Part shown: in pieces, positions 53,499 through 62,676 of the stretch
Layout of the letters: each line of letters opens with the position of its first letter
Position numbering within the stretch: the first letter of the stretch is position 1
Origin: Verrucomicrobiales bacterium
GTDB taxonomy: Bacteria > Verrucomicrobiota > Verrucomicrobiia > Verrucomicrobiales > DEV007
Length of the DNA stretch: 64,000 nt
Direction: 5' to 3'
Assembly: GCA_002698785.1 (NCBI GenBank)
Contig: PAAG01000046.1
Coordinates: 124,001-188,000, forward strand
Notes under the pieces: generated by a model
Told to the model about the DNA's origin: nothing
Seen by the model: only the letters and a program-made list of their open reading frames with translations
Database searches by the model: none
Program-made: the position numbers and the translations under genes

Positions 53499-55325
53499 CT
53501 ACTTCTTCTTCACCCGCACCTTCGCCTTCACCACATCGACTTTACGCGAATCCTCCAGGGAATTTCCGCGCACTGTGATCGTCCGCGAGGAACGCTTCGC
53601 TCGGCGCTTCTGCCGGACCCAGACCTGAAATGACTCAGTATCATACGAACTCAGATCCACTGTCGCAAATCGACCAGTCACAAACGAAGCCGTGTAGTTG
53701 AAATTCGAACCACCGGACGACACGATGAAAAACGTCTTAAAATGTCGATTCGATCTCGTTCCGGAAAGCCGAATCGCATCCGCATCCGTTGGACTGTCGT
53801 TCTGGCAGGTCAGCGTAAAAATTCCGACAGGCCTTCTCCGTTTTACGCGAGCTACACCTCTCTGCCCCGCACCCGAACCATTGTGAATGTTCGATCCCTT
53901 TAAAGCCCTCTTCGCAGGCTGGATCATCAGGTCAGGCTGGAAGTTCGTCTCACCCGGAGCGAAACTCACCTCATCAATGTAGGCGGCCCGAGTGACCGAT
54001 CCTGTGTCACTGTCAGCGAGACGGAAATACCACGCTTCCAAAATCCTGTCCTCACCTTGATCCAGATTCGCCTGAACCTCAGTCCACCCATCCGTTGCAG
54101 TGCCAAAATTCACCAAAGTCTCATCATCAACAAAAACCAAAAGCCTTCCTCTATCGTCACTATTCTCGTTCATGATGTTCATCTGGAACTTGAGTAAGCC
54201 CGGATCATCAGGCAACTCAATGAACATCTTATAAACTCTCGAACTGTCAGTCGGCTGATCTGTTATGATTCCCGCAGAATCGACACCATCATGACTCACA
54301 CTCGTCTCCCGATCCCATGATCCGTCCGAGCTATACACTCCGATCGAACGCTCAATAGCAATGGCCAGCAAAGTACTGGCGCCGAATTCGGTGATTTGAA
54401 AATTATCCAGATAAACCTCGTTCGCACCGGAATATCCTCCCCCTGCTGAAACCTCCTGAGTATACTCAAAACGAACCACATGCGTCCCGGGCCCAATCTC
54501 ATGAATACGAGATGTTAGATCAAAAGTATCAGAGATAGAGTCCAAGGCCACACCATCGACCAAGAAGGTAGCCGTCGAATTCTCCGACTCGATACCCCAG
54601 TCAAATTCAATTACCGCTGGCCCCTCCACCTCCATAGTCATATAGGAAGTCTCTCCTTCGCCAACCGGTCCACTCTTCGCGACAGTTCCATTGAGAGCCC
54701 CTGCGAGAGCGAACTCTGTCCAGTCTCGAGTGTAGATATCCAAAGCGGGAGAATCCGCATCTGGACCGTCGTAATCAACCGCTGACTTTACAGTAGTATC
54801 GATAGGGACCGGATCGACCGAGATCTCATCGATCCAAGCCTCACCAAAATCGAGATTCGACACCTCGATGTCCCGCTTGAACTCCCAGTATACATCGTGG
54901 GTACCGTGATCGATAGGAATCGTGCGTTGGGTCCAGTCATGGTCAATGATTCCTTCACTAACAGACCCATCCGGAGAGTAAAAAGTCAGCGTATCAGGCC
55001 CATTCTGGGAGTCCTTTTTCCACCAGAAACTGATATCAGCAGGACCTTCCACCGTTGTCATCAAACGGCTGAAAGTATTGATACCCAGAGTCGACTTCGC
55101 AGAATCAACCCCATCATGAGACTCCGCAGTCTGTCCCATGAATTCCCCTTCTGTGTATGGGTCATCATTCTCGTTAAACCCAGCCTCCGTCGTGTATGTG
55201 CGACCTGCCCCATCTTCATCCACAGCCTCCTCAAGAGTCTGCGAATAAAGGAAGCCACTCGGAATCAAAACACCGAAGAAAAGAGAGCAAAAAAATCGCC
55301 CAAACCGTTTTGGGGGAAGAATCAT
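53499..55325 (-). CDS. Large secreted protein with three repeated jelly-roll domains
   Basis: Taken from ATG 55325 (608 aa), with a signal peptide (FGRFFCSLFFGVLIPSG). Three related domains follow, each with the order phrase SHDGVDSA or similar, a strand block such as DISFWWKK, VIEFDW or LLKFQMN, then GTHDVYWEF or GTHVVRFEY, and a closing phrase AWIDEISVDP, VYLDNFQI or AYIDEVSFAPG. They look like carbohydrate- or protein-binding beta-sandwiches. The C-terminal 110 residues are rich in Lys and Arg (KRRAKRSSR, KVRVKKK). It could be a cell-surface adhesin; no enzyme motif is seen. Confidence 0.8.
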   Translation of the reverse strand: MILPPKRFGRFFCSLFFGVLIPSGFLYSQTLEEAVDEDGAGRTYTTEAGFNENDDPYTEGEFMGQTAESHDGVDSAKSTLGINTFSRLMTTVEGPADISFWWKKDSQNGPDTLTFYSPDGSVSEGIIDHDWTQRTIPIDHGTHDVYWEFKRDIEVSNLDFGEAWIDEISVDPVPIDTTVKSAVDYDGPDADSPALDIYTRDWTEFALAGALNGTVAKSGPVGEGETSYMTMEVEGPAVIEFDWGIESENSTATFLVDGVALDSISDTFDLTSRIHEIGPGTHVVRFEYTQEVSAGGGYSGANEVYLDNFQITEFGASTLLAIAIERSIGVYSSDGSWDRETSVSHDGVDSAGIITDQPTDSSRVYKMFIELPDDPGLLKFQMNIMNENSDDRGRLLVFVDDETLVNFGTATDGWTEVQANLDQGEDRILEAWYFRLADSDTGSVTRAAYIDEVSFAPGETNFQPDLMIQPAKRALKGSNIHNGSGAGQRGVARVKRRRPVGIFTLTCQNDSPTDADAIRLSGTRSNRHFKTFFIVSSGGSNFNYTASFVTGRFATVDLSSYDTESFQVWVRQKRRAKRSSRTITVRGNSLEDSRKVDVVKAKVRVKKK

Positions 55326-55518
55326 AATAAGGGGGGTGGCAAAAGAAAGGAGAGTCAGAGGCAAGACACCAAAAGGCAGAGCCTCGTTACAGTATCTTTT
55401 CATAAATCCCCCACCTGTGACAACGGAAATCCCGAGATGTTGGACAAGAAACGCACAGAATTTCCCAATTGGCGCTATTTACGAAAAGACGAAATCTGAT
55501 ACGATTTCCTTAATAATT

Positions 55519-55941
55519 ATGAAACATCTCGTGTTTGCCCTCATCGCAGTCACAAGCCTCCATCTCACCCTGCAGGCAGAAGACCCCGTTCACCAGAAGA
55601 CAATCGTTCCTCAAGGGAAAGCAGGCCTCGGCAAAAAGATCTTTGTCGAGAAAGGCTGTTACAAATGCCACACCGTCAAAGACACCGAACTTCCCAAGAT
55701 TGAAGTCGACCCAACCTACGCAATTCCCCTCGGCGAACAGGACCACGCGGGCTGGACCCGCGACCAATATGGTGCCGCCATCATGAATCCCAACCACACA
55801 GTCGCCGAGGAATACCGCATCCTCATGATGACACTCGGCGACCACTTCAAAGCCGAGAACTCCCCCATGCCCAGCTTCAACGAATTCCTCACCATCTCCG
55901 ACCTCATCAATCTCGCCACCTTCCTCAGCGAATTGCCGTAA
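55519..55941 (+). CDS. Secreted mono-haem cytochrome c
   Basis: Taken from ATG 55519 (140 aa), giving a signal peptide (MKHLVFALIAVTSLHL). The haem site is CYKCH at about residue 50, preceded by FVEKG. The C-terminal SEYRILMMTLGDHF and MPSFNEFLTISDLINLATFLSEL carry Met residues, with MPSF the likely axial ligand as in class I cytochromes. It lies upstream of the DUF3500 gene, 140 bp away. Electron partner is unknown. Confidence 0.9.
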   Translation: MKHLVFALIAVTSLHLTLQAEDPVHQKTIVPQGKAGLGKKIFVEKGCYKCHTVKDTELPKIEVDPTYAIPLGEQDHAGWTRDQYGAAIMNPNHTVAEEYRILMMTLGDHFKAENSPMPSFNEFLTISDLINLATFLSELP

Positions 55942-56082
55942 GATTGCGCTGTATACGCACGAGGTCAGAAACCGCTTCTGCCTCCCTTTGTGCCTGTGTG
56001 CCTTATCCCTCTGTGCCTCATATAGGCCATACCCACGGAGTTACATTTTGGTAGTATCGACTCAACCTCACCCCATCATCCT

Positions 56083-57054
56083 ATGACTGATCGTCGTTCA
56101 TTCTTGCGCAACTCCGCTTTCACCACGGCGGCATTGGCAACACCAGCCGCCCTCCGAGCTGAGGCAACCACAGTAGAAGCCGAGACCGTGGTCAAATCCC
56201 TCTATAATTCCCTAACCGAGCCACAACGAGCAGCGCTCGCTTTCGGCTTTGACGATCCCCTTCGTAGCAAAGTGTCGAACAACTGGCACATTACCGAACA
56301 GCGCATCGGCAACTTTCTCGACAAAGACCAGAACGCCATGGTCCGCGAGATCTTCCTCAAAGCCCATAGCGAAGAATACGCCGACAAAGTCATCGATCAG
56401 GTTATCCACGACAGCGGCCGGAAAGGCTTCGGCGACTGCTCCATAGCCCTATTCGGCGAGCCTGGCACCGGCGACTTCGAATTCGTCCTCACCGGCCGTC
56501 ACTGCACCCGCCGTATCGACGGCGACTCCGTAAAAGGCAAAGCCTTCGGCGGCCCAATCTTCTACGGCCACGCTGCCGACACCTTCTATGAAGGACCAGA
56601 ACACAAAGGCAACGCCTATTGGTTTCAGGCGAAAAGCGCCAACAAGGTCTTCGAAATGCTCGATGGCAAACAGCGCGACGCAGCCCTCCTCGACGAATCC
56701 CCCGGCGACAACACCTCCACCATTCGCCATCGACGCTCCACCGAAGGACTCCCCGGCCTCTCCGCCACCGACATGACCGCCGACCAGAAGACCGCCCTCC
56801 GTGGCGTCCTCGACGATCTACTCATGCCCTTCCGCGAAGCCGATCGCAAAGAGTCCATGGCTCTTATAGAAAAAGCCGGCTTCGACGACCTGCACCTCTC
56901 TTTCTACAAAGACGCAGACATTGGCGACGACAAAGTCTGGGACAACTGGCGGATCGAAGGTCCCCACATGACTTGGTATTTCCGCGGCGATCCCCACGTC
57001 CACACCTGGGTCCACATCTCAGACCCCGACGCTCCCCGCCCACCACGCGGGTAA
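56083..57054 (+). CDS. Tat-exported DUF3500 family protein
   Basis: A 323-residue protein with a twin-arginine signal (DRRSFLRNSAF) and cleavage near LRAEA. The DUF3500 pattern is visible: LTEPQRAALAFGFDDPLR, NWHITEQRIGNFL, FEFVLTGRHCTRR, FGGPIFYGH, GLSATDMTADQKTALRGVLDDLL, and the C-terminal IEGPHMTWYFRGDPHVHTWVHI. The last motif, with clustered His, may bind a metal, which would fit folded export via Tat. No reaction is known for the family. Confidence 0.88.
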   Translation: MTDRRSFLRNSAFTTAALATPAALRAEATTVEAETVVKSLYNSLTEPQRAALAFGFDDPLRSKVSNNWHITEQRIGNFLDKDQNAMVREIFLKAHSEEYADKVIDQVIHDSGRKGFGDCSIALFGEPGTGDFEFVLTGRHCTRRIDGDSVKGKAFGGPIFYGHAADTFYEGPEHKGNAYWFQAKSANKVFEMLDGKQRDAALLDESPGDNTSTIRHRRSTEGLPGLSATDMTADQKTALRGVLDDLLMPFREADRKESMALIEKAGFDDLHLSFYKDADIGDDKVWDNWRIEGPHMTWYFRGDPHVHTWVHISDPDAPRPPRG

Positions 57055-57077
57055 AAAACTACCACGACTGTTCCCCA

Positions 57078-57171
57078 GTAGGTGCGAGTGCGAGCGAGCA
57101 CAGCAGAAGCAGAGCGCCGCTCAGGGTCTCCGAGCATTCCCATTCCCGGAAAAAGCCAGATCTGCACCTAC
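57078..57171. repeat. 94-bp element bounded by GTAGGTGC inverted repeats
   Basis: GTAGGTGC at 57078-57085 is mirrored by GCACCTAC at 57164-57171. The interior starts GAGTGCGAGCGAGCAC, which is the same theme as the repeat copies at 58922 and 60706. No frame is present. It may be a REP-like or MITE-like element in the gap between the DUF3500 and fumarase genes. Confidence 0.6.
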
Positions 57172-57195
57172 ACGCCCCGAAGCCTACCAGCAATC

Positions 57196-57223
57196 TGATT
57201 ACAGATCACAGATTACTGAATAC
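57196..57223. repeat. Four-unit heptanucleotide repeat, copy 2
   Basis: Consecutive 7-mers TGATTAC, AGATCAC, AGATTAC and TGAATAC end 59 bp before the fumarase start codon at 57283. The unit matches those at 19977-20004 and 61489-61516. Confidence 0.8.
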
Positions 57224-57282
57224 TTGGCCCCTCCATCCCCTTGACCCCAGAACCACCCGGTGACATCGTGGCATAATTCGCC

Positions 57283-58908
57283 ATGACCGACTTCACCTAC
57301 CACAAACCGTTCCCACTCGGCCCCGACAAAACCGAATACCGCCACATCACCGACGAAGGCGTAGAACTCGTAGAATTCGAAGGAAACCAGATCCTCAAAG
57401 TCGCTCCCGAGGCCCTCACACGTCTCGCCAACGAAGCCGTGCATGATATTTCCTTCATGCTCCGGCCCTCACACCTCAAACAAGTCGCCGCAATTCTCGA
57501 CGACGAAGACGCCACCGACAACGACCGCCTCGTCGCCCTCACTCTTCTCCGAAATGCCGAGATCGCCGCCCGCGGCATCCTCCCCATGTGCCAGGACACC
57601 GGCACCGCCATCGTCATGGGAAAAAAAGGCCAGCAGGTCTGGACCGGAGCCAACGACGAAGCCGCCCTCGCTGAAGGCGTCTGGAAAACCTACCAGGAAG
57701 AAAACCTGCGCTACTCCCAGATGGCGCCCATCACCTTCTTCGAAGAGAAAAACACCCGCTCCAACCTTCCCGCCCAGATTGAACTCTACGCCACCGAAGG
57801 CGACGAATACCATTTCCAGTTCATCACCAAAGGAGGCGGCTCCGCAAATAAGACCTACCTCTACCAGGAGACCAAAGCCCTCCTCACCCCGAACAAATTC
57901 GTCAACTGGGCCGTCGAGAAAATGAAAACCCTCGGCACATCCGCCTGCCCGCCCTACCACATGGCCTTTGTCGTCGGCGGCACCAGCGCCGAGATGAACC
58001 TCAAGACCGTCAAGCTCGCCTCCACCCGCTACTACGACGAGCTCCCCACCGAAGGCAGCGAAAACGCCCAGGCCTTCCGCGACGTCGAGATGGAAAAGAT
58101 CCTCCTCGAAAAAGCCCGCAACGTCGGCATCGGAGCCCAGTTCGGCGGCAAATACTTCGCCCTCGACGTTCGCGTCATTCGCCTGCCCCGTCACGGAGCC
58201 AGCTGCCCCGTCGGCCTCGGCGTCTCCTGCTCCGCCGACCGCCAGGCCAAAGCCAAGATCACCAAAGACGGCCTCTTCGTCGAACAGCTCGAGACAAACC
58301 CTGGCCAGTATATCCCCGAAAAGTGGAGAGACCACCAGTTCCATGGCGTCCCTGTCGACCTCAACGAAGGCATGACCAAGACCCTCGAGACCCTCTCCAA
58401 ATACCCCGTCACCACCGCCCTTGAGCTCAGCGGCACCATCATCGTCGCCCGCGACATCGCCCACGCCAAGCTCCGCGAGATGATCGAAAACGGACAGGAC
58501 CTTCCCGACTACTTCAAACAATACCCCGTCTACTACGCCGGCCCTGCCAAAACACCCGAAGGCATGCCCAGCGGCTCCTTCGGCCCCACGACCGCCGGAC
58601 GCATGGACCCCTACGTAGAGCAGTTCCAGTCCCACGGAGCCTCCATGGTCATGATTGCCAAAGGCAACCGCAGCCAGCAAGTCACCGACTCCTGCAAACA
58701 ACACGGCGGTTTTTATCTAGGCTCCATCGGAGGCCCTGCCGCCATCCTCGCCCAGAACCACATCAAAAAAGTGGAAGTGTTAGACTTCCCTGAACTCGGC
58801 ATGGAAGCCGTCTGGAAAATCGAAGTCGAAAACTTCCCCGCCTTCATATTAGTGGATAACAAAGGCAACGACTTCTTCAAAGCCATCAACGAGTGCCCTG
58901 TGGCATAG
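57283..58908 (+). CDS. Class I (iron-sulfur) fumarate hydratase
   Basis: A 541-residue enzyme of the dimeric FumA/FumB type. The N-terminal tartrate/fumarase alpha domain shows [15 protein letters not shown] with the first cluster Cys, [28 protein letters not shown] with the second, and [17 protein letters not shown] with the third. The C-terminal beta domain has [47 protein letters not shown] and [17 protein letters not shown]. It converts fumarate and malate in the TCA cycle in the cytoplasm. Antisense long frames are composition shadows. Confidence 0.96.
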   Translation: MTDFTYHKPFPLGPDKTEYRHITDEGVELVEFEGNQILKVAPEALTRLANEAVHDISFMLRPSHLKQVAAILDDEDATDNDRLVALTLLRNAEIAARGILPMCQDTGTAIVMGKKGQQVWTGANDEAALAEGVWKTYQEENLRYSQMAPITFFEEKNTRSNLPAQIELYATEGDEYHFQFITKGGGSANKTYLYQETKALLTPNKFVNWAVEKMKTLGTSACPPYHMAFVVGGTSAEMNLKTVKLASTRYYDELPTEGSENAQAFRDVEMEKILLEKARNVGIGAQFGGKYFALDVRVIRLPRHGASCPVGLGVSCSADRQAKAKITKDGLFVEQLETNPGQYIPEKWRDHQFHGVPVDLNEGMTKTLETLSKYPVTTALELSGTIIVARDIAHAKLREMIENGQDLPDYFKQYPVYYAGPAKTPEGMPSGSFGPTTAGRMDPYVEQFQSHGASMVMIAKGNRSQQVTDSCKQHGGFYLGSIGGPAAILAQNHIKKVEVLDFPELGMEAVWKIEVENFPAFILVDNKGNDFFKAINECPVA

Positions 58909-58921
58909 GCCGGGGCAATCT

Positions 58922-58938
58922 GTAGGTGCGAGCGTAAG
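58922..58938. repeat. Left part of a GTAGGTGC repeat split by the insertion sequence
   Basis: The sequence GTAGGTGCGAGCG then TAAG ends where the insertion element begins. Joined to the sequence from 60635 (CGAGCACACCCGG), it restores the repeat as in the copy at 60706, so the element entered this repeat. Confidence 0.7.
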
Positions 58939-60630
58939 AGATTGTGTGATAATTCATGCGGTGATTTCTTGAGGGAGCGATACAATCAAAAATGAGCGAT
59001 CCATCGTTGAAGCGGCGTCAGGAAGTGATGCTTCTACCCGAATGCCTCGACGACTACGTCAGAGCAGATAACCCGGTGCGAGTATTGGATGCGTACGTCG
59101 ATTCGCTGGATCTGGGATCGCTTGGTTTCGATGTGAAAACGGGAGGCGCACCCGGTCGTCCGTCTACCTACTCCGCCGAAGCACTCTTGAAATAATTGAT
59201 CTATGGTTATCTCAACCAGATTCGATCGTCACGAAAGTTGGAAGCCGAAACGCATCGCAACCTGGAAGTCATTTGGTTGATTGAGCGAGCCCACCCCGAC
59301 CATTGGACGATCAATCATTTTCGCAAGAAGAATGCAGATGCGTTCAAAAAAGTGCTGCGCAACTTCCATAACATTGCCGATTTCCTTCATCTCTTCGGAC
59401 GAGAGATCGAAGCGATAGACGGGAGCTTTTTCAAAGCCCTTAACAACAAATCAAAGAACTTCACTAGAGCAAAATTGAACCGGCTGGAGGAGAAGATCGA
59501 CAAAGCCATCTCCGAATACACCGAGGCACTGGCCGATGGAGACGACGAATCGGAGGACACCGGGAAAGGCACCGAGAAGACTACCGAAGAAGATGCCAGG
59601 GAGGTGGAGAATCTCGGTCCGAAAGGCAACCTCAAAGAACTCCGGGCAAAAAAACATCGGATCGAACAGCTGCGTTCGGACTGTGAGACAAACACCAGCG
59701 GGCAAGTAAGCCTGAACGATCCCGATAGTAGGCTCCTTCAGAAAGGAGGCCGGAGCGTGGTTGGGCACAACGTGCAATGCGTGGTCGATGCCCGGCATCA
59801 TCTCATCGCACATGTAGAGATCGTTGATGCAGGCAACGATGCCGGGCAGCTTCGCCCCATGGCGAAGGCGGGATGCGAAGCGTTGGGAATCGAACTGGAT
59901 CCGGAACATCCCCTCAAAGTTTTAGCCGACGCTGGTTACAGCAACAGTGTGCAAATGGCGGAATGCGAAAACAGCGGAATCGAAGTACATCTGCCGGTGA
60001 AAGAAACCACAGCCATCAAGACAGTCGGCTTTCGAATAGAGGATTTTCGATATGACGAGGATAAAGACGAATATATCTGCCCCGCACACAAGCGGCTAAC
60101 TCGCCACTCTGACAAACGCATCAAAGAGACGAACTATCGCGTATACTACAACTGTGCTGCGTGCAAAGGATGTCCCCAACTGGCGAAATGTACCCGAGGT
60201 AAATATCGCAAAGTGACGGTAAGTGAGTATCGCGAGATTGAAGACCGAGTGAAGCAACGTGTCACGGATAATCCTGAGATATACGCCCAGCGAAAACAAA
60301 TCGTCGAACATCCGTTTGGAACACTGAAATCGATCTGGGGATACGGACAGTTTTCGGTGACCGGGAAACGAGGTTGCGAGGGAGAGCTCAATTTGATGGC
60401 GCTCTGTTACAACTGGAAGCGAGTGCTCAAAGAAAAAGGCTTCGAATGTGTCATGAAAGCCATCACGTCGCCAAAACTCGCAAAAGAGGCAGTCATGAAC
60501 CGGTTTAGGAATCGAAACAAAGCCGTAGGCGGCCTCCTGACTTCCCAACTGAAGAATTGGTCTCAAATCCAATTCAGTCGCTGACGATTACAAAAACCTC
60601 CGAATCTAATTTCAATTTAACACAGTCTGG
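58939..60630 (+). mobile_element. IS1182-family insertion sequence
   Basis: A 1692-bp element. Its ends are imperfect inverted repeats: AGATTGTGTGATAATT at the left, and on the complementary strand of the right end AGACTGTGTTAAATT, with two extra bases outside. TAAG flanks both sides (58935-58938 and 60631-60634) and is best read as a 4-bp target duplication, since removing the element restores a repeat consensus. It carries one transposase gene interrupted by a stop codon. Ends and target duplication were placed by eye. Confidence 0.75.
58992..60584 (+). pseudogene. IS1182-family transposase interrupted by an in-frame TAA
   Basis: Two frames in the same phase (58992-59195 and 59196-60584) are separated only by TAA at 59193-59195. 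Together they encode about 530 residues of a DDE transposase: the N-terminal start with GRPSTYSAEALLK, then IYGYLNQIRSSRKLE, WTINHFRKKN, AIDGSFFKALN (first Asp), ADAGYSN (second Asp), a Cys cluster CPAHKRL...CAACKGCPQLAKC, and IVEHPFGTLKSIWG (Glu). Relatives read through LLK-L-xIYGYLN, so TAA probably arose from TTA. Restart at the TTG directly after the stop is conceivable, but the element is probably disabled. Confidence 0.85.
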
Positions 60631-60634
60631 TAAG

Positions 60635-60806
60635 CGAGCACACCCGGAGCCCATACCCTCCGCGCAAATTCGCATCTCTCTCCGTCTGATTAAAAACCAG
60701 GCAGGGTAGGTGCGAGCGTGAACGAGTACATTCATAGCCCATCCGCCCCCCGGCGTAAACCCGCATCCCTTTCCGCCCGTTCAAAGATCGGGCAGAGCGA
60801 GCACAC
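60635..60806. repeat. Imperfect tandem GTAGGTGC-family repeats after the insertion sequence
   Basis: The stretch completes the split unit (CGAGCACACCCGGAGCCCAT...) and continues into a second unit that starts GTAGGTGCGAGCGTG at 60706; units are about 88-92 bp and share the phrases AGCCCAT and CGCATC at the same offsets. A partial third unit starts with CGAGCACAC at 60798. The units look related but diverged. No convincing coding frame is present between 60628 and 60852. Confidence 0.6.
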
Positions 60807-60852
60807 GCGCCTTGCTGGCAGCTATTAAAAACCCACTCACCTCGTCCAGCGT

Positions 60853-61275
60853 TCAAGGCCCCCTACCATTCCTCTTTCCCAAAATCAGGCTCAGCCCAAA
60901 AACAAACGGAATCAAAACCGCCAACAGAAACAGAACCGCAACAATTAGAAATCCCGTCATCTGCCCTATCTCCGGCCCGATCCCATAGTCCCGATCCAGA
61001 ATCCACCACGCGTACACTAAGAGCGAAAACCCAACATACGGAATCGGAGACACAAGGCACCCCACAACAAAACGCCGGAACAGCCTCGGACAAAATAGCG
61101 TAGCAACGGCACAAACTCCCGAGCAGACCGCAAACAATCCCGAACTCAACTTTCGGATATCGCCGTTCAACCACTCGTCAGTGCAAAAGAGCACCGCCGT
61201 CCCCAGCAAAGGGAGCCCAATCACAAATACATTCCGGGACCAATCGCCTCTTTCCTCGCTTTCCAACCTCATCAC
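60853..61275 (-). CDS. Hypothetical membrane protein (4 TM)
   Basis: A 140-residue hydrophobic protein with about four TM segments (residues 16-32, 44-62, 70-88 and 105-130). Charged residues lie at the N- and C-termini (MMRLESEERGDWSR, LGKRNGRGP). No family is recognised. It lies between the GTAGGTGC repeats and the alcohol dehydrogenase gene and is transcribed away from the latter. Confidence 0.65.
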   Translation of the reverse strand: MMRLESEERGDWSRNVFVIGLPLLGTAVLFCTDEWLNGDIRKLSSGLFAVCSGVCAVATLFCPRLFRRFVVGCLVSPIPYVGFSLLVYAWWILDRDYGIGPEIGQMTGFLIVAVLFLLAVLIPFVFGLSLILGKRNGRGP

Positions 61276-61488
61276 CTCCCACGTTCCCGCCCAAAGATGA
61301 TTGAAGTGTGAAAACTATGCGAACTCTCGAAGAAAAAGCAGCCCCCCCAAAGCCAAACCGTTTTGTGTAAATTCATCCCATTCGTGCAAATTCGTGTTCC
61401 ATTCCCCCACTCCGCCGATCTATCGTGGAAGGGCAAGCCTACGCGCTTATGCAGCCACCTTGCCCGTGGACAGAAGCCCAACCGAAAC

Positions 61489-61516
61489 TGATTACCGATC
61501 ACTGATCACCGATTAC
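61489..61516. repeat. Four-unit heptanucleotide repeat, copy 3
   Basis: Consecutive 7-mers TGATTAC, CGATCAC, TGATCAC and CGATTAC end 4 bp before ATG 61521. They occupy the place where a ribosome-binding site would be expected. Confidence 0.8.
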
Positions 61517-61520
61517 TAAA

Positions 61521-62597
61521 ATGCGTCAGCAGGCCATCGCCCTAACCGAACCAGGACGCCTCACCGCCATCCCTGACACCGTTCCCTCACCCAACGAGGG
61601 CGAAGCCCGCGTCCGCATCCGCACCATCGGCGTCTGCGGCACCGACATCCACGCCTTCCACGGACGCCAACCATTCTTCGAGTACCCCCGCATCCTCGGC
61701 CACGAACTCGCCGCCGAGATCGTCGAACTCAACGGCCCCTCCGAACTCAAACCCGGCCAACTCGTCGCCGTCGAGCCCTACCTCAACGATCCCACTTCTC
61801 CCGCGTCCCAAAAAGGCAAAACCAACTGCTGCGAAAACCTCCAGGTCCTTGGCGTCCATTGCGACGGCGGCATGCGCCCCCAGATCAACGTCCCCACCCA
61901 CAAACTCCACCCCGCAAAAACCGCCACCCCCGACCAGCTCGCCCTCGTCGAGATGCTCAGCATCGGATGCCACGCCACCCACCGCAGCCGCGCGCAAGAG
62001 AGCGACACCGCCCTCATTCTCGGCGCCGGCCCCATCGGACTCAGCGTCCTCTCCTTCCTCCGCAACATCACCAAAAACATCATCGTCGCCGACCTCAGTG
62101 AAGACCGCCTCGCCTTCACCCGCGAAGCCTTCGGCGTCGAGCGCACCCTCATCGTAAACCCAGAAGCCAAAAGTTGGAGTGAGGCCTTCAAGCCTTCCCA
62201 GAGCAAAAAGCCTTCCCAAGCCAAGGGCAACTCCCCCCTCCTCGACTCCTGCGGAGGCAACCTCCCCGACCTCGTTTTCGACGCTACCGGCCACACCGGC
62301 TCCATGCACACCACCTTCGATCTTGTCGCTCACGGAGGCACCATCATCTTCGTCGGTCTCTTTCAAGGCGAAGTCACCTTCCACGACCCAACCTTCCATC
62401 GGAAAGAGATCACTTTGATGTCGAGTCGCAATGCAACGTCAGCGGAGATGCGGGAAGTCATCGAAGCCGTCGAAAGTGGTGCGGTGGATACACAGCCATG
62501 GATCACGCATCGTTTGGCGTTGGATGAAGTGCCCGACCTTTTCGAAGGAACGATCACCGACCCTGAACTACGGAAAGCAGTGATTGAGGTCGGGTGA
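61521..62597 (+). CDS. Zinc-dependent alcohol dehydrogenase (MDR superfamily)
   Basis: A 358-residue enzyme. The catalytic-zinc region is GVCGTDIHAFHG and PRILGHELAAEIVE (Cys, His, Glu); the NAD fold carries LILGAGPIGLSVL; a structural-zinc lobe is reduced to KTNCCENL. The layout is that of polyol or sugar-acid dehydrogenases such as galactitol-1-phosphate or L-idonate 5-dehydrogenases. A low-complexity insertion near 229-245 (SKKPSQAKGNS, then LLDSCGG) is unusual. The substrate is not deduced. It stands alone. Confidence 0.9.
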   Translation: MRQQAIALTEPGRLTAIPDTVPSPNEGEARVRIRTIGVCGTDIHAFHGRQPFFEYPRILGHELAAEIVELNGPSELKPGQLVAVEPYLNDPTSPASQKGKTNCCENLQVLGVHCDGGMRPQINVPTHKLHPAKTATPDQLALVEMLSIGCHATHRSRAQESDTALILGAGPIGLSVLSFLRNITKNIIVADLSEDRLAFTREAFGVERTLIVNPEAKSWSEAFKPSQSKKPSQAKGNSPLLDSCGGNLPDLVFDATGHTGSMHTTFDLVAHGGTIIFVGLFQGEVTFHDPTFHRKEITLMSSRNATSAEMREVIEAVESGAVDTQPWITHRLALDEVPDLFEGTITDPELRKAVIEVG

Positions 62598-62676
62598 AAT
62601 CGCAAAGCTCTTCCCACCGCACCTTTCGATCCATTTCATGCCGAATGGAACCAGACAGAGAGTCGTATTGATCGAT

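Noticed and set aside
55985-56025. Repeated GTGCCT phrases before the DUF3500 gene as a tandem repeat array
   Set aside because: Only three loosely spaced copies of a short string are present, with no fixed period.
57469-58704. A 411-codon minus-strand frame opposite fumarase
   Set aside because: The product is a Gly/Val/Asp-rich composition shadow of a strongly biased gene; the plus-strand protein has complete fumarase motifs.
61587-62399. A 270-codon minus-strand frame opposite the alcohol dehydrogenase
   Set aside because: Gly/Glu/Val-rich shadow of biased codons; the plus frame has zinc and NAD motifs.
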